Shown in pieces: positions 1 through 7,250 of a stretch of 14,708 nt of DNA. How positions within the stretch are numbered: the stretch's first letter is position 1; the number at the start of each line of letters is the position of its first letter. Source of the DNA: Verrucomicrobiota bacterium (lineage in GTDB: Bacteria > Verrucomicrobiota > Kiritimatiellia > B70-G9); the NCBI GenBank assembly GCA_003641465.1, contig QNAJ01000009.1:1-14708 (forward strand). Direction: 5' to 3'. The position numbers were made by a program, and so were the translations under genes. The notes beneath the pieces were generated by a model. The model was not told the origin of the DNA. It was given only the letters and a program-made list of their open reading frames with translations, and ran no database searches.

Positions 1-1
1 C

Positions 2-970
2 GTGCTGCGTATGGCCCGCCATTTGCATCGGCTGACCGCCGAGCAGTATCTCTGCATGGCGGGCGGCGTGGCATTGAACTGCGTGGCTAACGGCCGCATC
101 CTCAGGGAGGGACCTTACCGGGATATCTGGATCCAACCCGCTGCGGGCGATGCTGGCGGTGCTCTGGGAGCCGCCTATGTAGTCTGGCACCATATCCTGG
201 ACCGCGAGCGGCACGCGGATGACCGGACCGACCGCATGAAAGGCGCGTACCTGGGTCCCGCCTTTTCCGATGCGCAGATCGAGGATTACCTGAAAAGCCG
301 AGGGTACCCCTACCACCGCCTGGCCGAGGAAGAGCGGGCCGCAGTGATTGCGGGACTTATTGAGCAGGGCAAGGTGGTCGGTCTGTTCCAGGGACGTATG
401 GAGTTCGGGCCGCGCGCTTTGGGATCCCGCTCGATCCTGGGAGATGCTCGTTCCCCGCAGATGCAATCGGTCATGAACCTGAAGATAAAGTATCGGGAAT
501 CATTCCGGCCGTTTGCTCCCACCTGCCTGGTAGAGCGCGTTTCAGATTACTTTGAACTTGATCGCCCGTCTCCGTACATGCTGCTGGTGGCGCCCGTACG
601 GGAGGAGCGACGCCGGCACGTGGAGCGTACCGACGACATACGTACGTGGGTGAACCAGGTTCGGTCGGACATACCGGCAGTGACCCACGTGGACTATTCT
701 GCACGCATCCAGACAGTGGACCGCGCGATCAATCCCCGTTACTATGACATCATAAAGGCTTTCGAGGAACGGACCGGATATGGAATTATCATCAACACTT
801 CGTTCAATGTACGTGGCGAACCGATTGTCTGTACGCCGGAGGATGCCTATAAGTGCTTCATGAGGACCCAGATGGACTTCCTGGTGCTGGAGTCCTTCCT
901 GCTCGACAAACAGGAGCAGCCCGAGTGGCACGAGAAGCACGACTGGCGCATGGAGTACGCTTTGGATTAG
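2..970 (+). CDS. Carbamoyltransferase, NodU/CmcH family (5' end outside window)
   Basis: This is the C-terminal part of an O-carbamoyltransferase, which transfers a carbamoyl group from carbamoyl phosphate through carbamoyl-adenylate to a hydroxyl of a sugar or secondary metabolite. The frame is open from the left edge, so the N-terminal Kae1/TsaD-like part is mostly missing. Visible codons 21-27 (GGVALNC) and 45-58 (QPAAGDAGGALGAA) belong to the end of that nucleotide-binding fold. Codons 129-145 carry the family hallmark FQGRMEFGPRALGSRSI, followed by a typical C-terminal YrdC-like domain with NTSFNVRGEPIV at 265-276. It is followed after 16 bases by a DUF5989-type small membrane protein, a pairing I recall from other genomes. 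The acceptor cannot be read from the sequence; the envelope-gene context suggests a surface glycan or glycolipid, but this is inference. Confidence 0.93.
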   Translation: MLRMARHLHRLTAEQYLCMAGGVALNCVANGRILREGPYRDIWIQPAAGDAGGALGAAYVVWHHILDRERHADDRTDRMKGAYLGPAFSDAQIEDYLKSRGYPYHRLAEEERAAVIAGLIEQGKVVGLFQGRMEFGPRALGSRSILGDARSPQMQSVMNLKIKYRESFRPFAPTCLVERVSDYFELDRPSPYMLLVAPVREERRRHVERTDDIRTWVNQVRSDIPAVTHVDYSARIQTVDRAINPRYYDIIKAFEERTGYGIIINTSFNVRGEPIVCTPEDAYKCFMRTQMDFLVLESFLLDKQEQPEWHEKHDWRMEYALD

Positions 971-986
971 CAGGGCGGAGGAATCC

Positions 987-1151
987 ATGAGGACGATCAG
1001 ATATGTCGGCAGACTTCTGGCCGAGTTCTTCCAGTTCGCATGGAAAAACAAGGCATGGTGGATCATCCCTGTGGTGGTGTTCCTGCTGTTGCTGACCCTG
1101 TTCATCGTGGCCGGGACGGGGGTCGCGCCGTATATCTACACCCTGTTCTGA
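987..1151 (+). CDS. Small membrane protein, DUF5989 (SxtK-like) family
   Basis: A 54-residue protein starts at ATG 987 behind a good ribosome-binding site (GGCGGAGGA, 974-982). A basic, amphipathic N-terminus (MRTIRYVGRLLAEFFQFAWK) is followed by KNKAWW and one strongly hydrophobic segment at about residues 25-43, and it ends in APYIYTLF. The aromatic, basic lead-in, a WW just before the membrane helix and the AP(Y/F)IYTLF tail are what I know of DUF5989 proteins, which commonly sit beside carbamoyltransferase genes. It is therefore probably an inner-membrane partner of the upstream enzyme. Its biochemical role is unknown. The reading frame is distinct from the longer frame that overlaps it, and that frame has no initiation signal here. 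Confidence 0.85.
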   Translation: MRTIRYVGRLLAEFFQFAWKNKAWWIIPVVVFLLLLTLFIVAGTGVAPYIYTLF

Positions 1152-1156
1152 GGGGG
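1150..1156 (+). promoter_or_regulatory. Shine-Dalgarno that fixes the TTG start of the DUF3108 gene
   Basis: GAGGGGG lies 6 bases before TTG 1163 and overlaps the stop codon of the preceding small gene. No ATG occurs in the downstream frame at a useful position, since the ATG at 1167 is out of frame. This site, together with the signal peptide that begins right after it, supports the TTG start. Confidence 0.6.
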
Positions 1157-1162
1157 TGGGTC

Positions 1163-1972
1163 TTGAATGCCGCCGCACGCACTGTCCTGTCGGGCTGGAG
1201 TGCGGTTACGCTGGCTGCTTTGCGAGCGGGGCTGCTGGTGACAGCTCTGCTGGCGGTGTCCTCGTATCGCGGGGTTTTTGCGGCGGAAGAGAACATCTTG
1301 CCTGTTGGCCAGCGGCTGCACTTTCGTATCTACTGGGGAATTATCCCGGTGGCTGAGACCAGCGTTTCGGTGGACCGGGTGGAGTTGGACGCTTGCGAGG
1401 CGGCCGCGATCCGCGTGAGGACCCGCAGCAACGCCGTTGTCGAGAAGATCTATCCGGTGGACGATCTTATCGAGAGTATCGTCGATCCGTGCACGCTGCT
1501 GCCCCGGCGTTTCACCAAGAAGCTCAGTGAGGGCCGCTACCGGTGTAATGAGGTGACCGAGTTTGATCACGCCGCCGGGATGGCACGCTGGCGGTCATTG
1601 CTTTCCGGACGGACCAAGGAATATTCCATTGAGCCTGATACGCGGGACATAGTTTCGTTCATGTTCAGCCTCCGTACCGCTCGTTTCGTGCCGGGCCGCA
1701 GATATCACTACCGGGTGATGGCTGATGAGAAGATATACGACTTATGGCTGAGAGTGCTTGGCCGGGAGGAGGTGAAACTTCTGGATGGGACCCGTGTTGA
1801 ATGCCTGCGGCTTGAGCCGGAGGCAGCCTTTCAGGGGCTTTTCGTGCGCAAGGGCAGGATGTGGATCTGGGTCACCGAGAGTCCTCCGTTGGTGGTTACC
1901 CGAATGGTTGCCCGGGTGCCGGTCGCCAGCATAAAGATGATCCTTGAGAGGCTGCCGCCGGATGCGGAATAA
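1163..1972 (+). CDS. Secreted/periplasmic DUF3108 domain protein
   Basis: The chosen start is TTG 1163, giving 269 residues, 11 bases after the DUF5989 stop. The N-terminus has a signal peptide: a hydrophobic stretch at about residues 15-32 and a likely cleavage after VFA (40/41). The mature part, starting AEENILPVG, is a beta-rich domain of the DUF3108 type. It includes LHFRIYWGIIPVAE, an early segment where these proteins describe basic structural repeats, a central region rich in Arg and aromatic residues, and a final VTRMVARVPVASIKMIL. DUF3108 proteins are exported proteins of Gram-negative bacteria with no firmly established function. Position inside an LPS-assembly operon suggests an envelope role. 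The frame can be read further upstream to an ATG at 1040, but that would overlap the small membrane protein and bury the signal peptide, so I reject it. Confidence 0.82.
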   Translation: MNAAARTVLSGWSAVTLAALRAGLLVTALLAVSSYRGVFAAEENILPVGQRLHFRIYWGIIPVAETSVSVDRVELDACEAAAIRVRTRSNAVVEKIYPVDDLIESIVDPCTLLPRRFTKKLSEGRYRCNEVTEFDHAAGMARWRSLLSGRTKEYSIEPDTRDIVSFMFSLRTARFVPGRRYHYRVMADEKIYDLWLRVLGREEVKLLDGTRVECLRLEPEAAFQGLFVRKGRMWIWVTESPPLVVTRMVARVPVASIKMILERLPPDAE

Positions 1973-1993
1973 TAGGGCACCTTCAGGTGGATC

Positions 1994-3022
1994 ATGACGT
2001 CTATCGCGCCGCACAGGGTTGAGCAGATCCTGGGGAACTTCGAATCCCAGCGAATCGTGGTCATCGGCGACCTGATGCTGGATCGGTACGTTTACGGCAC
2101 CGTGGAGAGGATTTCCCCGGAGGCACCGGTGCCGGTCGTAGAAGTTACCGATGAGCGCAGCATGCCCGGCGGCGCCGGCAATGTGGCATCCAATATCCGC
2201 TCCCTGGGTGGTGCCGCGGATATCTGTGCCGTCGTGGGAATGGATGCCTGGGGCGAGAAAGTCTTGGAGCTGCTGCACGAGGAAGGGGTGGGTACGGATC
2301 CCGTTGTGCGCGCCGCGGACTCTCCCACCACGGTCAAAACGCGCGTGATCGCGGAGCACCAGCAGGTTGTCCGCGTTGACCGGGAGAAACGTTCGGGCTG
2401 GTCGGCGGGCGTACAGGGAAAACTCGTCGAAGCCGCGCTCGGGGCCCTGGACCGCAGCACCGGCGTCATACTGGAAGACTACGGCAAGGGGGTCATTTCT
2501 CAGGGGCTTGTGGACCGGGTTCTGGCGAAAGCCTCCGCGTCCGGGCTGGTCAGCGGTCTTGATCCGAAGGAAAATCATTCCCTTTCCGCAAAGGGGCTGA
2601 CCGTGGCCACACCCAATCGGCGCGAGGCCTACCTGCTGGCTACGGGGTATGCTCCCCATGGAACACCGGAAACTCCGCCGCTGGAGGACCACGAGCTTCT
2701 GAGGGCGACGCGTATACTGATGGAAAAATGGTCTCCCCGGTTTCTGGCAGTGACGCTGGGATCTCACGGTATGCTGGTGGTCCAGCCGGATGAATCCCGG
2801 CCGCTGCATATACCCACTCGTGCGCGTGAGGTCTACGATGTCAGCGGTGCGGGCGACACGGTGATCGCCGCCTGCGTCCTGGCTCTGGCCGCCGGGGCCT
2901 CCCCGGTCGAGGCGGCGGAGATCGCCAACTTCGCTGCGGGCGTCGTCGTCGGGAAACTGGGGACGGCCACCTGCAGCCGGGCCGAGTTGCTGCATTCTGT
3001 CCAAGAACAGGAGCGGGGCTGA
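1994..3022 (+). CDS. rfaE1: D-glycero-beta-D-manno-heptose-7-phosphate kinase (RfaE1/HldE kinase domain)
   Basis: A PfkB/ribokinase-fold enzyme of 342 residues phosphorylates D-glycero-D-manno-heptose 7-phosphate at C1 in the ADP-heptose pathway that supplies the LPS inner core. Visible motifs are VIGDLMLDRY (23-32), the PfkB signature GGAGNVASNIRSLG (59-72), EDYGKG (161-166, usually SDYGKG), TPNRREA (206-212) and the catalytic anion-hole/base motif DVSGAGDT (282-289) with Asp288. It is a stand-alone kinase: the cytidylyl/adenylyltransferase half of bifunctional HldE is absent, so a separate rfaE2 must be elsewhere. The ribosome-binding site AGGTGG (1985-1990) is rather close to the ATG. The gene stops 2 bases before kdsB, indicating coupled translation. 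A generic PfkB sugar kinase is the alternative, but the N-terminal motif and LPS context favour RfaE1. Confidence 0.9.
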   Translation: MTSIAPHRVEQILGNFESQRIVVIGDLMLDRYVYGTVERISPEAPVPVVEVTDERSMPGGAGNVASNIRSLGGAADICAVVGMDAWGEKVLELLHEEGVGTDPVVRAADSPTTVKTRVIAEHQQVVRVDREKRSGWSAGVQGKLVEAALGALDRSTGVILEDYGKGVISQGLVDRVLAKASASGLVSGLDPKENHSLSAKGLTVATPNRREAYLLATGYAPHGTPETPPLEDHELLRATRILMEKWSPRFLAVTLGSHGMLVVQPDESRPLHIPTRAREVYDVSGAGDTVIAACVLALAAGASPVEAAEIANFAAGVVVGKLGTATCSRAELLHSVQEQERG

Positions 3023-3024
3023 CC

Positions 3025-3774
3025 ATGATATTGGGGGTAATACCGGCGCGCTGGGGTTCCACGAGATTTCCGGGAAAGCCGCTCTGTCAGATCGCCGGCA
3101 AGCCCATGATCCGCTGGGTGTGGGAAAGGGCGCGGCTCTGCCGGCATCTCGAAAGACTGGTTGTCGCTACCGACGATCGGCGGATCCGGCAGGCCTGCGA
3201 TCAGTTCGGGGCGGAAACAATGATGACTTCCCCCGATCATCCCTCCGGCACGGACCGGGTGGCGGAGGTTGCAATGAAGTTCCCCGGTGCGGACATTGTC
3301 GTCAACATTCAGGGTGATGAGCCGCTGCTTGATCCGGCGGTTGTGGATGCGGTGATCGGCAAACTGAAGGAGACTCCTGACCTTGACATGACCACGCCGG
3401 CGGCGCCCGCCGGGAAAGATATCGCCGCCCAACCGGACATAGTGAAGGTCGTTACCGACAGAGAAGGTAGAGCTCTGTATTTCTCGCGGGCGCCTATACC
3501 CTATCGGCGGGATTCCTCTGCGGAAGCGGCGCCGGAGTTTCCCTTTTACCGAAGGCACATCGGGCTTTATGCTTACCGCCGCGATTTCCTCCTGCGGCTG
3601 GTGACCGCCGGACCCTGCCTGCTGGAAAGCGTCGAGAAGCTGGAACAGTTGCGCGCGTTGTTCGTAGGGGGCAGGGTCGGAGTGGTTGATGTGGACTGGA
3701 CCGGAATGGCCGTAGATCGCCCGGAAGATGTGAGGCTGGTGGAGAAAGAGCTGAGACTTTCGGGGCTGGCATGA
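3025..3774 (+). CDS. kdsB: CMP-Kdo synthetase (3-deoxy-manno-octulosonate cytidylyltransferase)
   Basis: A 249-residue cytidylyltransferase couples Kdo to CTP to give CMP-Kdo, the activated donor for Kdo transferases acting on lipid A precursor. The nucleotide-binding motif PARWGSTRFPGKPL is at 7-20. TSPDHPSGTDR (68-78) and the metal-binding NIQGDEP (94-100) are diagnostic of KdsB. The later part has SRAPIPY, RRHIGLYAYRRDFL and ESVEKLEQLR, and ends with AVDRPEDV, where most relatives have a VDTPEDL-like sequence. Length matches the family (about 245-255). The ATG lies 2 bases after the rfaE1 stop, with AGGAG at 3009-3013, and the stop overlaps the kdsA start as ATGA. Confidence 0.96.
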   Translation: MILGVIPARWGSTRFPGKPLCQIAGKPMIRWVWERARLCRHLERLVVATDDRRIRQACDQFGAETMMTSPDHPSGTDRVAEVAMKFPGADIVVNIQGDEPLLDPAVVDAVIGKLKETPDLDMTTPAAPAGKDIAAQPDIVKVVTDREGRALYFSRAPIPYRRDSSAEAAPEFPFYRRHIGLYAYRRDFLLRLVTAGPCLLESVEKLEQLRALFVGGRVGVVDVDWTGMAVDRPEDVRLVEKELRLSGLA

Positions 3775-4625
3775 TGGAAACCGGCAAACGACGGGTCCGA
3801 ACGGTAAGGATCGGCAAGGTGAATGTGGGTGGCGGGGCGCGCCTGGCATTGATCGCCGGGGTATGCGTAATCGAGAGCCGGGAGATGTGCCTGACCGTGG
3901 CCCGCCGGCTGTCCGCGTTAGCCCGGCGTCTTGATATTCCATTGATATTCAAGGCGTCCTATGACAAGGCCAACCGGACGTCCCACCGGTCCTTCCGGGG
4001 ACCGGGTCTGGAGCGCGGCCTGCAGATCCTGAAAGAGGTCAAGGAACGGTACGCATTGCCCATTCTGGTCGACGTGCACTGTGTACGCGAGGTCGCCGCG
4101 GCAGCGGAAGTCGCCGACGTGCTCCAGTTGCCCGCTTTCCTGAGCCGGCAGACCGATCTGGCGCTGGCCCTCGGTGCCAGCGGCCGGGTGGTGAACATCA
4201 AGAAAGGCCAGTTCCTGGCACCTTGGGATGTAGAACATGTCGTGGCGAAGATCGAGAGCACCGGTAACCATCGCATCCTGATAACCGAACGGGGAACTTG
4301 CTTCGGGTACAACAATCTGGTGGCGGATATGCGCTCGCTGGTAATCATGCGGCAGTTCGGTTATCCGGTGGTATTCGATGCCACCCATAGTGTTCAGCTC
4401 CCCGGGGCAAAGGGGGATGGCAGTGGAGGTGATCGCCGTCTGGCAGCGTATCTGGCCCGTGCGGCGGTTGCCGTGGGATGTGATGCGGTCTTCATGGAAG
4501 TCCATCCCCAGCCGGAAAAGGCCTTGTCCGATGCGGCAACATCTTTGCCCCTGCGGGATGTCGGAAGACTGTGGACCCGCTTGTCCGCGATAGATACGCT
4601 GATCAGGAGCAGATCCGGTGCATGA
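3771..4625 (+). CDS. kdsA: Kdo-8-phosphate synthase, metal-dependent type
   Basis: A 284-residue TIM-barrel aldolase condenses phosphoenolpyruvate with arabinose 5-phosphate to form Kdo 8-phosphate in the cytoplasm. Substrate motifs are FKASYDKANRTS (60-71), KKGQFLAPWD (144-153) and ITERGTCFGYNN (171-182). It has Cys32 in VCVIES, where the metal-independent E. coli enzyme has Asn. It also has His206, Glu243 and Asp254, whose spacing from the Cys (174, 211 and 222 residues) equals that of the Aquifex aeolicus metal ligands C11/H185/E222/D233. It should therefore need a divalent metal. The ATG overlaps the kdsB stop by four bases. The last 8 bases overlap the GTG-initiated kdsC, so the kds genes are translationally coupled. 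Confidence 0.96.
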   Translation: MMETGKRRVRTVRIGKVNVGGGARLALIAGVCVIESREMCLTVARRLSALARRLDIPLIFKASYDKANRTSHRSFRGPGLERGLQILKEVKERYALPILVDVHCVREVAAAAEVADVLQLPAFLSRQTDLALALGASGRVVNIKKGQFLAPWDVEHVVAKIESTGNHRILITERGTCFGYNNLVADMRSLVIMRQFGYPVVFDATHSVQLPGAKGDGSGGDRRLAAYLARAAVAVGCDAVFMEVHPQPEKALSDAATSLPLRDVGRLWTRLSAIDTLIRSRSGA

Positions 4626-5154
4626 GATTCCGCCAGATATCCGCCAGATGGCCGCCGCAGTCGAACTGTTGGCCATGGACGTGGACGGGGTTCTGACCGG
4701 CGGGGAGATAATTTACGGCCCCGGGGGGGAGTGGAAAGTATTCTCGGTAAAGGATGGACATGGTTTCCGCCTGGCAGCCCGGGCGGGGTTGAAAACTGCG
4801 GTCATCACCGGGAGACGCAGCCACGTGGTACTCGTCCGCGCCCGGGAACTGGGAGTGTTTGCAGTGCTGCAGGGCGTGACGGACAAAGGCCGGGCCATCG
4901 AGGAACTTTGTGTGAAGCAGGGAATCGGATTGAATGCGGTGTGCTTCGTGGGGGATGATCTGGTAGATCTGCCGGTCATGCGCCGCGTCGGCTTTCCGGT
5001 GGCGGTGGCTGATGCGGTCGAAGAAGTGCAGGCGGCAGCCCGATGGATCACCCCCAGTGCCGGCGGGCGCGGAGCGGTCCGGGAGGTGATTGAGTTGCTG
5101 CTCAAGGCCCGCGGGCAGTGGGATTCAATCCTGCGGCAATATTACGAGGAATAG
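4618..5154 (+). CDS. kdsC: Kdo-8-phosphate phosphatase (HAD family, KdsC)
   Basis: A small C0-type HAD phosphatase of 178 residues hydrolyses Kdo 8-phosphate to Kdo, the step between KdsA and KdsB. HAD motif I is MDVDGVLTGG (20-29) with nucleophile Asp21 and Asp23. Motif II is ITGR (63-66), motif III has Lys90 in TDKGRA, and motif IV is VGDDLVDLPV (111-120) with Asp113/Asp114. The YGPGGEWKVFSVKDGHG stretch (33-49) is the KdsC-type insertion that builds the tetramer interface. The GTG start at 4618 follows AGGAG (4605-4609) and lies within the 3' end of kdsA. The next in-frame ATG (4648) would still leave the domain whole. The tail ILRQYYEE resembles the C-terminal tail of other KdsC proteins. 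A KDN-9-phosphatase is the only realistic alternative, which the neighbours exclude. Confidence 0.94.
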   Translation: MHEIPPDIRQMAAAVELLAMDVDGVLTGGEIIYGPGGEWKVFSVKDGHGFRLAARAGLKTAVITGRRSHVVLVRARELGVFAVLQGVTDKGRAIEELCVKQGIGLNAVCFVGDDLVDLPVMRRVGFPVAVADAVEEVQAAARWITPSAGGRGAVREVIELLLKARGQWDSILRQYYEE

Positions 5155-5159
5155 GGCCA

Positions 5160-5166
5160 GAGGGAG
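5160..5166 (+). promoter_or_regulatory. Shine-Dalgarno fixing the lptC start
   Basis: GAGGGAG lies 8 bases before ATG 5175. It favours this start over an in-frame GTG/ATG-like extension to 5118 that would overlap kdsC by 37 bases and bury the signal sequence. Confidence 0.55.
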
Positions 5167-5174
5167 ATGGTAAG

Positions 5175-5642
5175 ATGACAACGGTGGCAGGAAGGATATC
5201 GCAATGCCGGTGGTTGCCGGGGGCCATTGCACTTCTGACAGCGTGGCTAGTGGGCGTCTCTCCGGCAGCCGAAGAGGCAGGGGAGGTGATCCAGGGATTT
5301 ACGGTGCCGGATTATGACAGTGAAGGTAACCTGAGGTCTGAGCTGCTCGGTGACCGGGCTGTGATGCTGCCTTCGGATCTGGTTCGTATCGAGAACCTGG
5401 AAATCCGATTCTACTCGGAGGGCAAGCTCACTATGCGCGTCATGGCGCCCGAGTGCATCTATGATCGCAAGCACAAGGAGGCACGGTCTGAAGGTCCGGT
5501 ACGCATAGCACTGGAAAACATGATAGTCACCGGTAAAGGGTTCCGCTGGTCACAGGGGAAGCAGCGATTGGAGATCTTCAGTTCGAGTAAAGTTGTGCTT
5601 AAAGGTGTCGGTGAAGAAATAACCGAGCGAGGCAGGCAGTGA
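5175..5642 (+). CDS. lptC: LPS export ABC transporter periplasmic protein LptC-like
   Basis: A 155-residue protein starts at ATG 5175. An Arg-containing N-terminus and a hydrophobic segment (about residues 14-28) are followed by VSPAAEEAGE, then a short OstA/LptC-type beta domain of jelly-roll strands. Typical strand text is VMLPSDLVRIENLEIRFYSE, MRVMAPECIYDRKHKEARS and VTGKGFRWSQGKQRLEIFSS. LptC normally stays anchored in the inner membrane by an uncleaved helix and passes LPS from LptBFG to LptA. Here the segment is followed by a possible signal peptidase site (around SPA-AEE), so cleavage cannot be excluded. The gene sits 20 bases after kdsC and overlaps lptA by GTGA. Assignment as LptC rests on its size, fold-like text and order before lptA-lptB. 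Confidence 0.85.
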   Translation: MTTVAGRISQCRWLPGAIALLTAWLVGVSPAAEEAGEVIQGFTVPDYDSEGNLRSELLGDRAVMLPSDLVRIENLEIRFYSEGKLTMRVMAPECIYDRKHKEARSEGPVRIALENMIVTGKGFRWSQGKQRLEIFSSSKVVLKGVGEEITERGRQ

Positions 5643-6151
5643 ATAGGCGTGGGATGTTCTTGGCAACCGTTGTGGTTCTGTTGTTTGCGGGCCCGTTGTA
5701 TTGCCCGGCCGGATCCGTGAACCGCGTGGGGGAAGCCCCGACTTCTGAGGTCACGGTGGTGACCTCGGACAAGCTCACCTTCGACAACCGGGAACGCTAT
5801 GCGTTGTTCGAGGGCAATGTGGTGGTAGTGGACCCGCGGATACGAATCGAGGCCGACTGGCTGGAAATCCGCTTTGACGAAAAGAACCGGCCGACTCTCA
5901 TAACCGCGCGCGGCGCGGTTCGCATCGAGCAGCGGGGCAGCGTGGCTACGGCAGGTGAAGCGGTTTACGAAGTCGGGCCGGGCCGGATTGTGCTTAAGAT
6001 CGCCCCCCGGGTCAGGAGAGGACGGGACCTGCTTGAAGGAGAGCAGATCATATTCTGGCGCGACGAAAACAAAATGGTTTGCGGGCCTTCCGCACGACTT
6101 GTAATATATCCCCAGGAGGGAGGGGTCAGGGATATGGTGATCGGAGAATAA
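5639..6151 (+). CDS. lptA: LPS transport periplasmic protein LptA (OstA-like)
   Basis: A 170-residue protein is initiated by GTG 5639 inside the stop of lptC (GTGA), which fits translational coupling. The first 25-26 residues form a signal peptide (MNRRG, then a Val/Leu-rich core), with a likely cut after PAG. The mature part is a repeated OstA/LptA beta structure: VVTSDKLTFDNRERYALFEG, NVVVVDPRIRIEADWLEIRF, ITARGAVRIEQRGSVATAG and DLLEGEQIIFWRDENKM. The pattern 'TSD-L-x-F-x...-A-x-F-x-G-N-V' is characteristic. LptA forms the periplasmic bridge that passes LPS from LptC to LptD. Length is typical. It is followed after 2 bases by lptB. Confidence 0.9.
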   Translation: MNRRGMFLATVVVLLFAGPLYCPAGSVNRVGEAPTSEVTVVTSDKLTFDNRERYALFEGNVVVVDPRIRIEADWLEIRFDEKNRPTLITARGAVRIEQRGSVATAGEAVYEVGPGRIVLKIAPRVRRGRDLLEGEQIIFWRDENKMVCGPSARLVIYPQEGGVRDMVIGE

Positions 6152-6153
6152 GT

Positions 6154-6888
6154 GTGGAGCAGGATTCCGTCCTTCTCAAAACTGAAAAGCTGGTCAAATC
6201 GTACCGCGGTAGACGAGTAGTTGATGGAGTAAGCATAACCGTCCGCAAAGGTGAGATCGTCGGGCTGCTCGGCCCGAACGGGGCGGGTAAGACGACTACC
6301 TTCTATATGATCGTCGGCCTGGTGAGGCCCAATGCGGGAAGGATCTACTTCCGGGGCCGGGACGTTACCTCGGTGCCCATGTACCGGCGGGCGCGTATGG
6401 GTATCGGGTACCTTTCGCAGGAGCCCTCGGTATTCCGGCGGATGACGGTGGCCGAGAATGTCATGGCCATTCTGGAGACCCTGCCCCTCAGGCCGGACGA
6501 GCGCAAACGGAGGCTGGAGTTCCTGCTGGAGGAGCTGCGGATTTCCTACCTGGCGGACCAGCGGGCTTATACTCTGAGCGGAGGCGAGAGGCGCCGCCTG
6601 GAGGTTACCCGCGCACTGGTGACCAGTCCGTCGGTCATCCTCCTGGACGAACCTTTCAGCGGAGTGGACCCTCTGGCGGTCTATGATGTACAGGAGATAA
6701 TCCGGGGATTGAAAAATCGCGGTCTGGGGATACTGATTACCGACCACAATGTAAGGGAGACCCTTTCGATAGTGGACCGTGCTTACCTGATATGCGAGGG
6801 GAAGGTGTTACGGGAAGGTTCCAGTGCATTTCTGATCAACGACAAGGTAAGCCGTGAACTGTATCTGGGGCCGAGATTCAGCATGTAG
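6154..6888 (+). CDS. lptB: LPS export ABC transporter ATP-binding protein LptB
   Basis: The ATPase of the LptB2FG exporter has 244 residues from GTG 6154, preceded by GGAG (6143-6146), 2 bases after the lptA stop. Walker A is GPNGAGKTT (40-48) and the Q-loop is Gln89 in YLSQEPSVFRRMTVAENV, a text nearly specific to LptB. The ABC signature is LSGGERRR (141-148), Walker B is VILLDEPFSGVDP (161-173), and His198 is the switch histidine. It energises LPS extraction at the inner membrane. The permease genes lptF and lptG are not in this window. The same frame reads upstream into lptA, but the extension has no start signal and no homology-like text. Confidence 0.96.
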   Translation: MEQDSVLLKTEKLVKSYRGRRVVDGVSITVRKGEIVGLLGPNGAGKTTTFYMIVGLVRPNAGRIYFRGRDVTSVPMYRRARMGIGYLSQEPSVFRRMTVAENVMAILETLPLRPDERKRRLEFLLEELRISYLADQRAYTLSGGERRRLEVTRALVTSPSVILLDEPFSGVDPLAVYDVQEIIRGLKNRGLGILITDHNVRETLSIVDRAYLICEGKVLREGSSAFLINDKVSRELYLGPRFSM

Positions 6889-6910
6889 GCTACGGTGGTT
6901 CCACAGCAAG

Positions 6911-6918
6911 AAAGGAGG
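6911..6918 (+). promoter_or_regulatory. Strong Shine-Dalgarno before hpf
   Basis: AAAGGAGG, 5 bases before GTG 6924, is the strongest ribosome-binding site in the operon. It sits in a 35-base gap between lptB and hpf, larger than most gaps upstream, and decides the GTG start. Confidence 0.7.
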
Positions 6919-6923
6919 CACAG

Positions 6924-7226
6924 GTGCAGGTCAGTGTCACCGGCCGGCATGTGGAGATAACCGACGGGATCCGCGAACATGTCTACCGGAAGCTCCGGCG
7001 TGAGCTGGATGATTTCCCGCGGATTACCAGCGTACACGTGATTCTGGCGGTGGAGAAGCACCGCCATATCGCTGAGGTGGTGGCACAGGCCCCGCCGCAC
7101 ATACGCGTAGAGGCGGAGGCCGATAAGGAGAATCTTTACCTGGCAATCGATGCGGCGATTGAAAAGGTGGCGCGGCAGCTGCGCCGACAGATGGAAAAAT
7201 TGCACGACTACCGCGTGCGGCAGTAA
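6924..7226 (+). CDS. hpf: Ribosome hibernation promoting factor, short form (HPF/YfiA family)
   Basis: A 100-residue S30AE-domain protein binds the 30S decoding region and inactivates ribosomes when growth stops. The domain runs the full length: VSVTGRHVEITDGIREHV (4-21), ITSVHVILAVEKHRHIAEVV, an IRVEAEADKENLYLAIDAAI strand-helix, and a basic tail EKVARQLRRQMEKLHDYR. It lacks the C-terminal dimerisation domain of long HPF, so by itself it resembles the gammaproteobacterial short HPF/YfiA. In many Proteobacteria hpf lies between rpoN and ptsN downstream of lptB. Here it follows lptB directly and precedes hprK, and rpoN is missing. The start is GTG behind AAAGGAGG. Confidence 0.93.
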   Translation: MQVSVTGRHVEITDGIREHVYRKLRRELDDFPRITSVHVILAVEKHRHIAEVVAQAPPHIRVEAEADKENLYLAIDAAIEKVARQLRRQMEKLHDYRVRQ

Positions 7227-7250
7227 GGCCGATTCCGGGACGATAGAGCA

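Noticed and set aside
1040..1162. ATG 1040 as start of the DUF3108 gene
   Set aside because: It would overlap the DUF5989 gene over most of its length and move the signal peptide to an internal position.
1742..3004. A 420-codon open frame on the - strand opposite rfaE1
   Set aside because: No recognisable domain, and the + strand carries a clear kinase.
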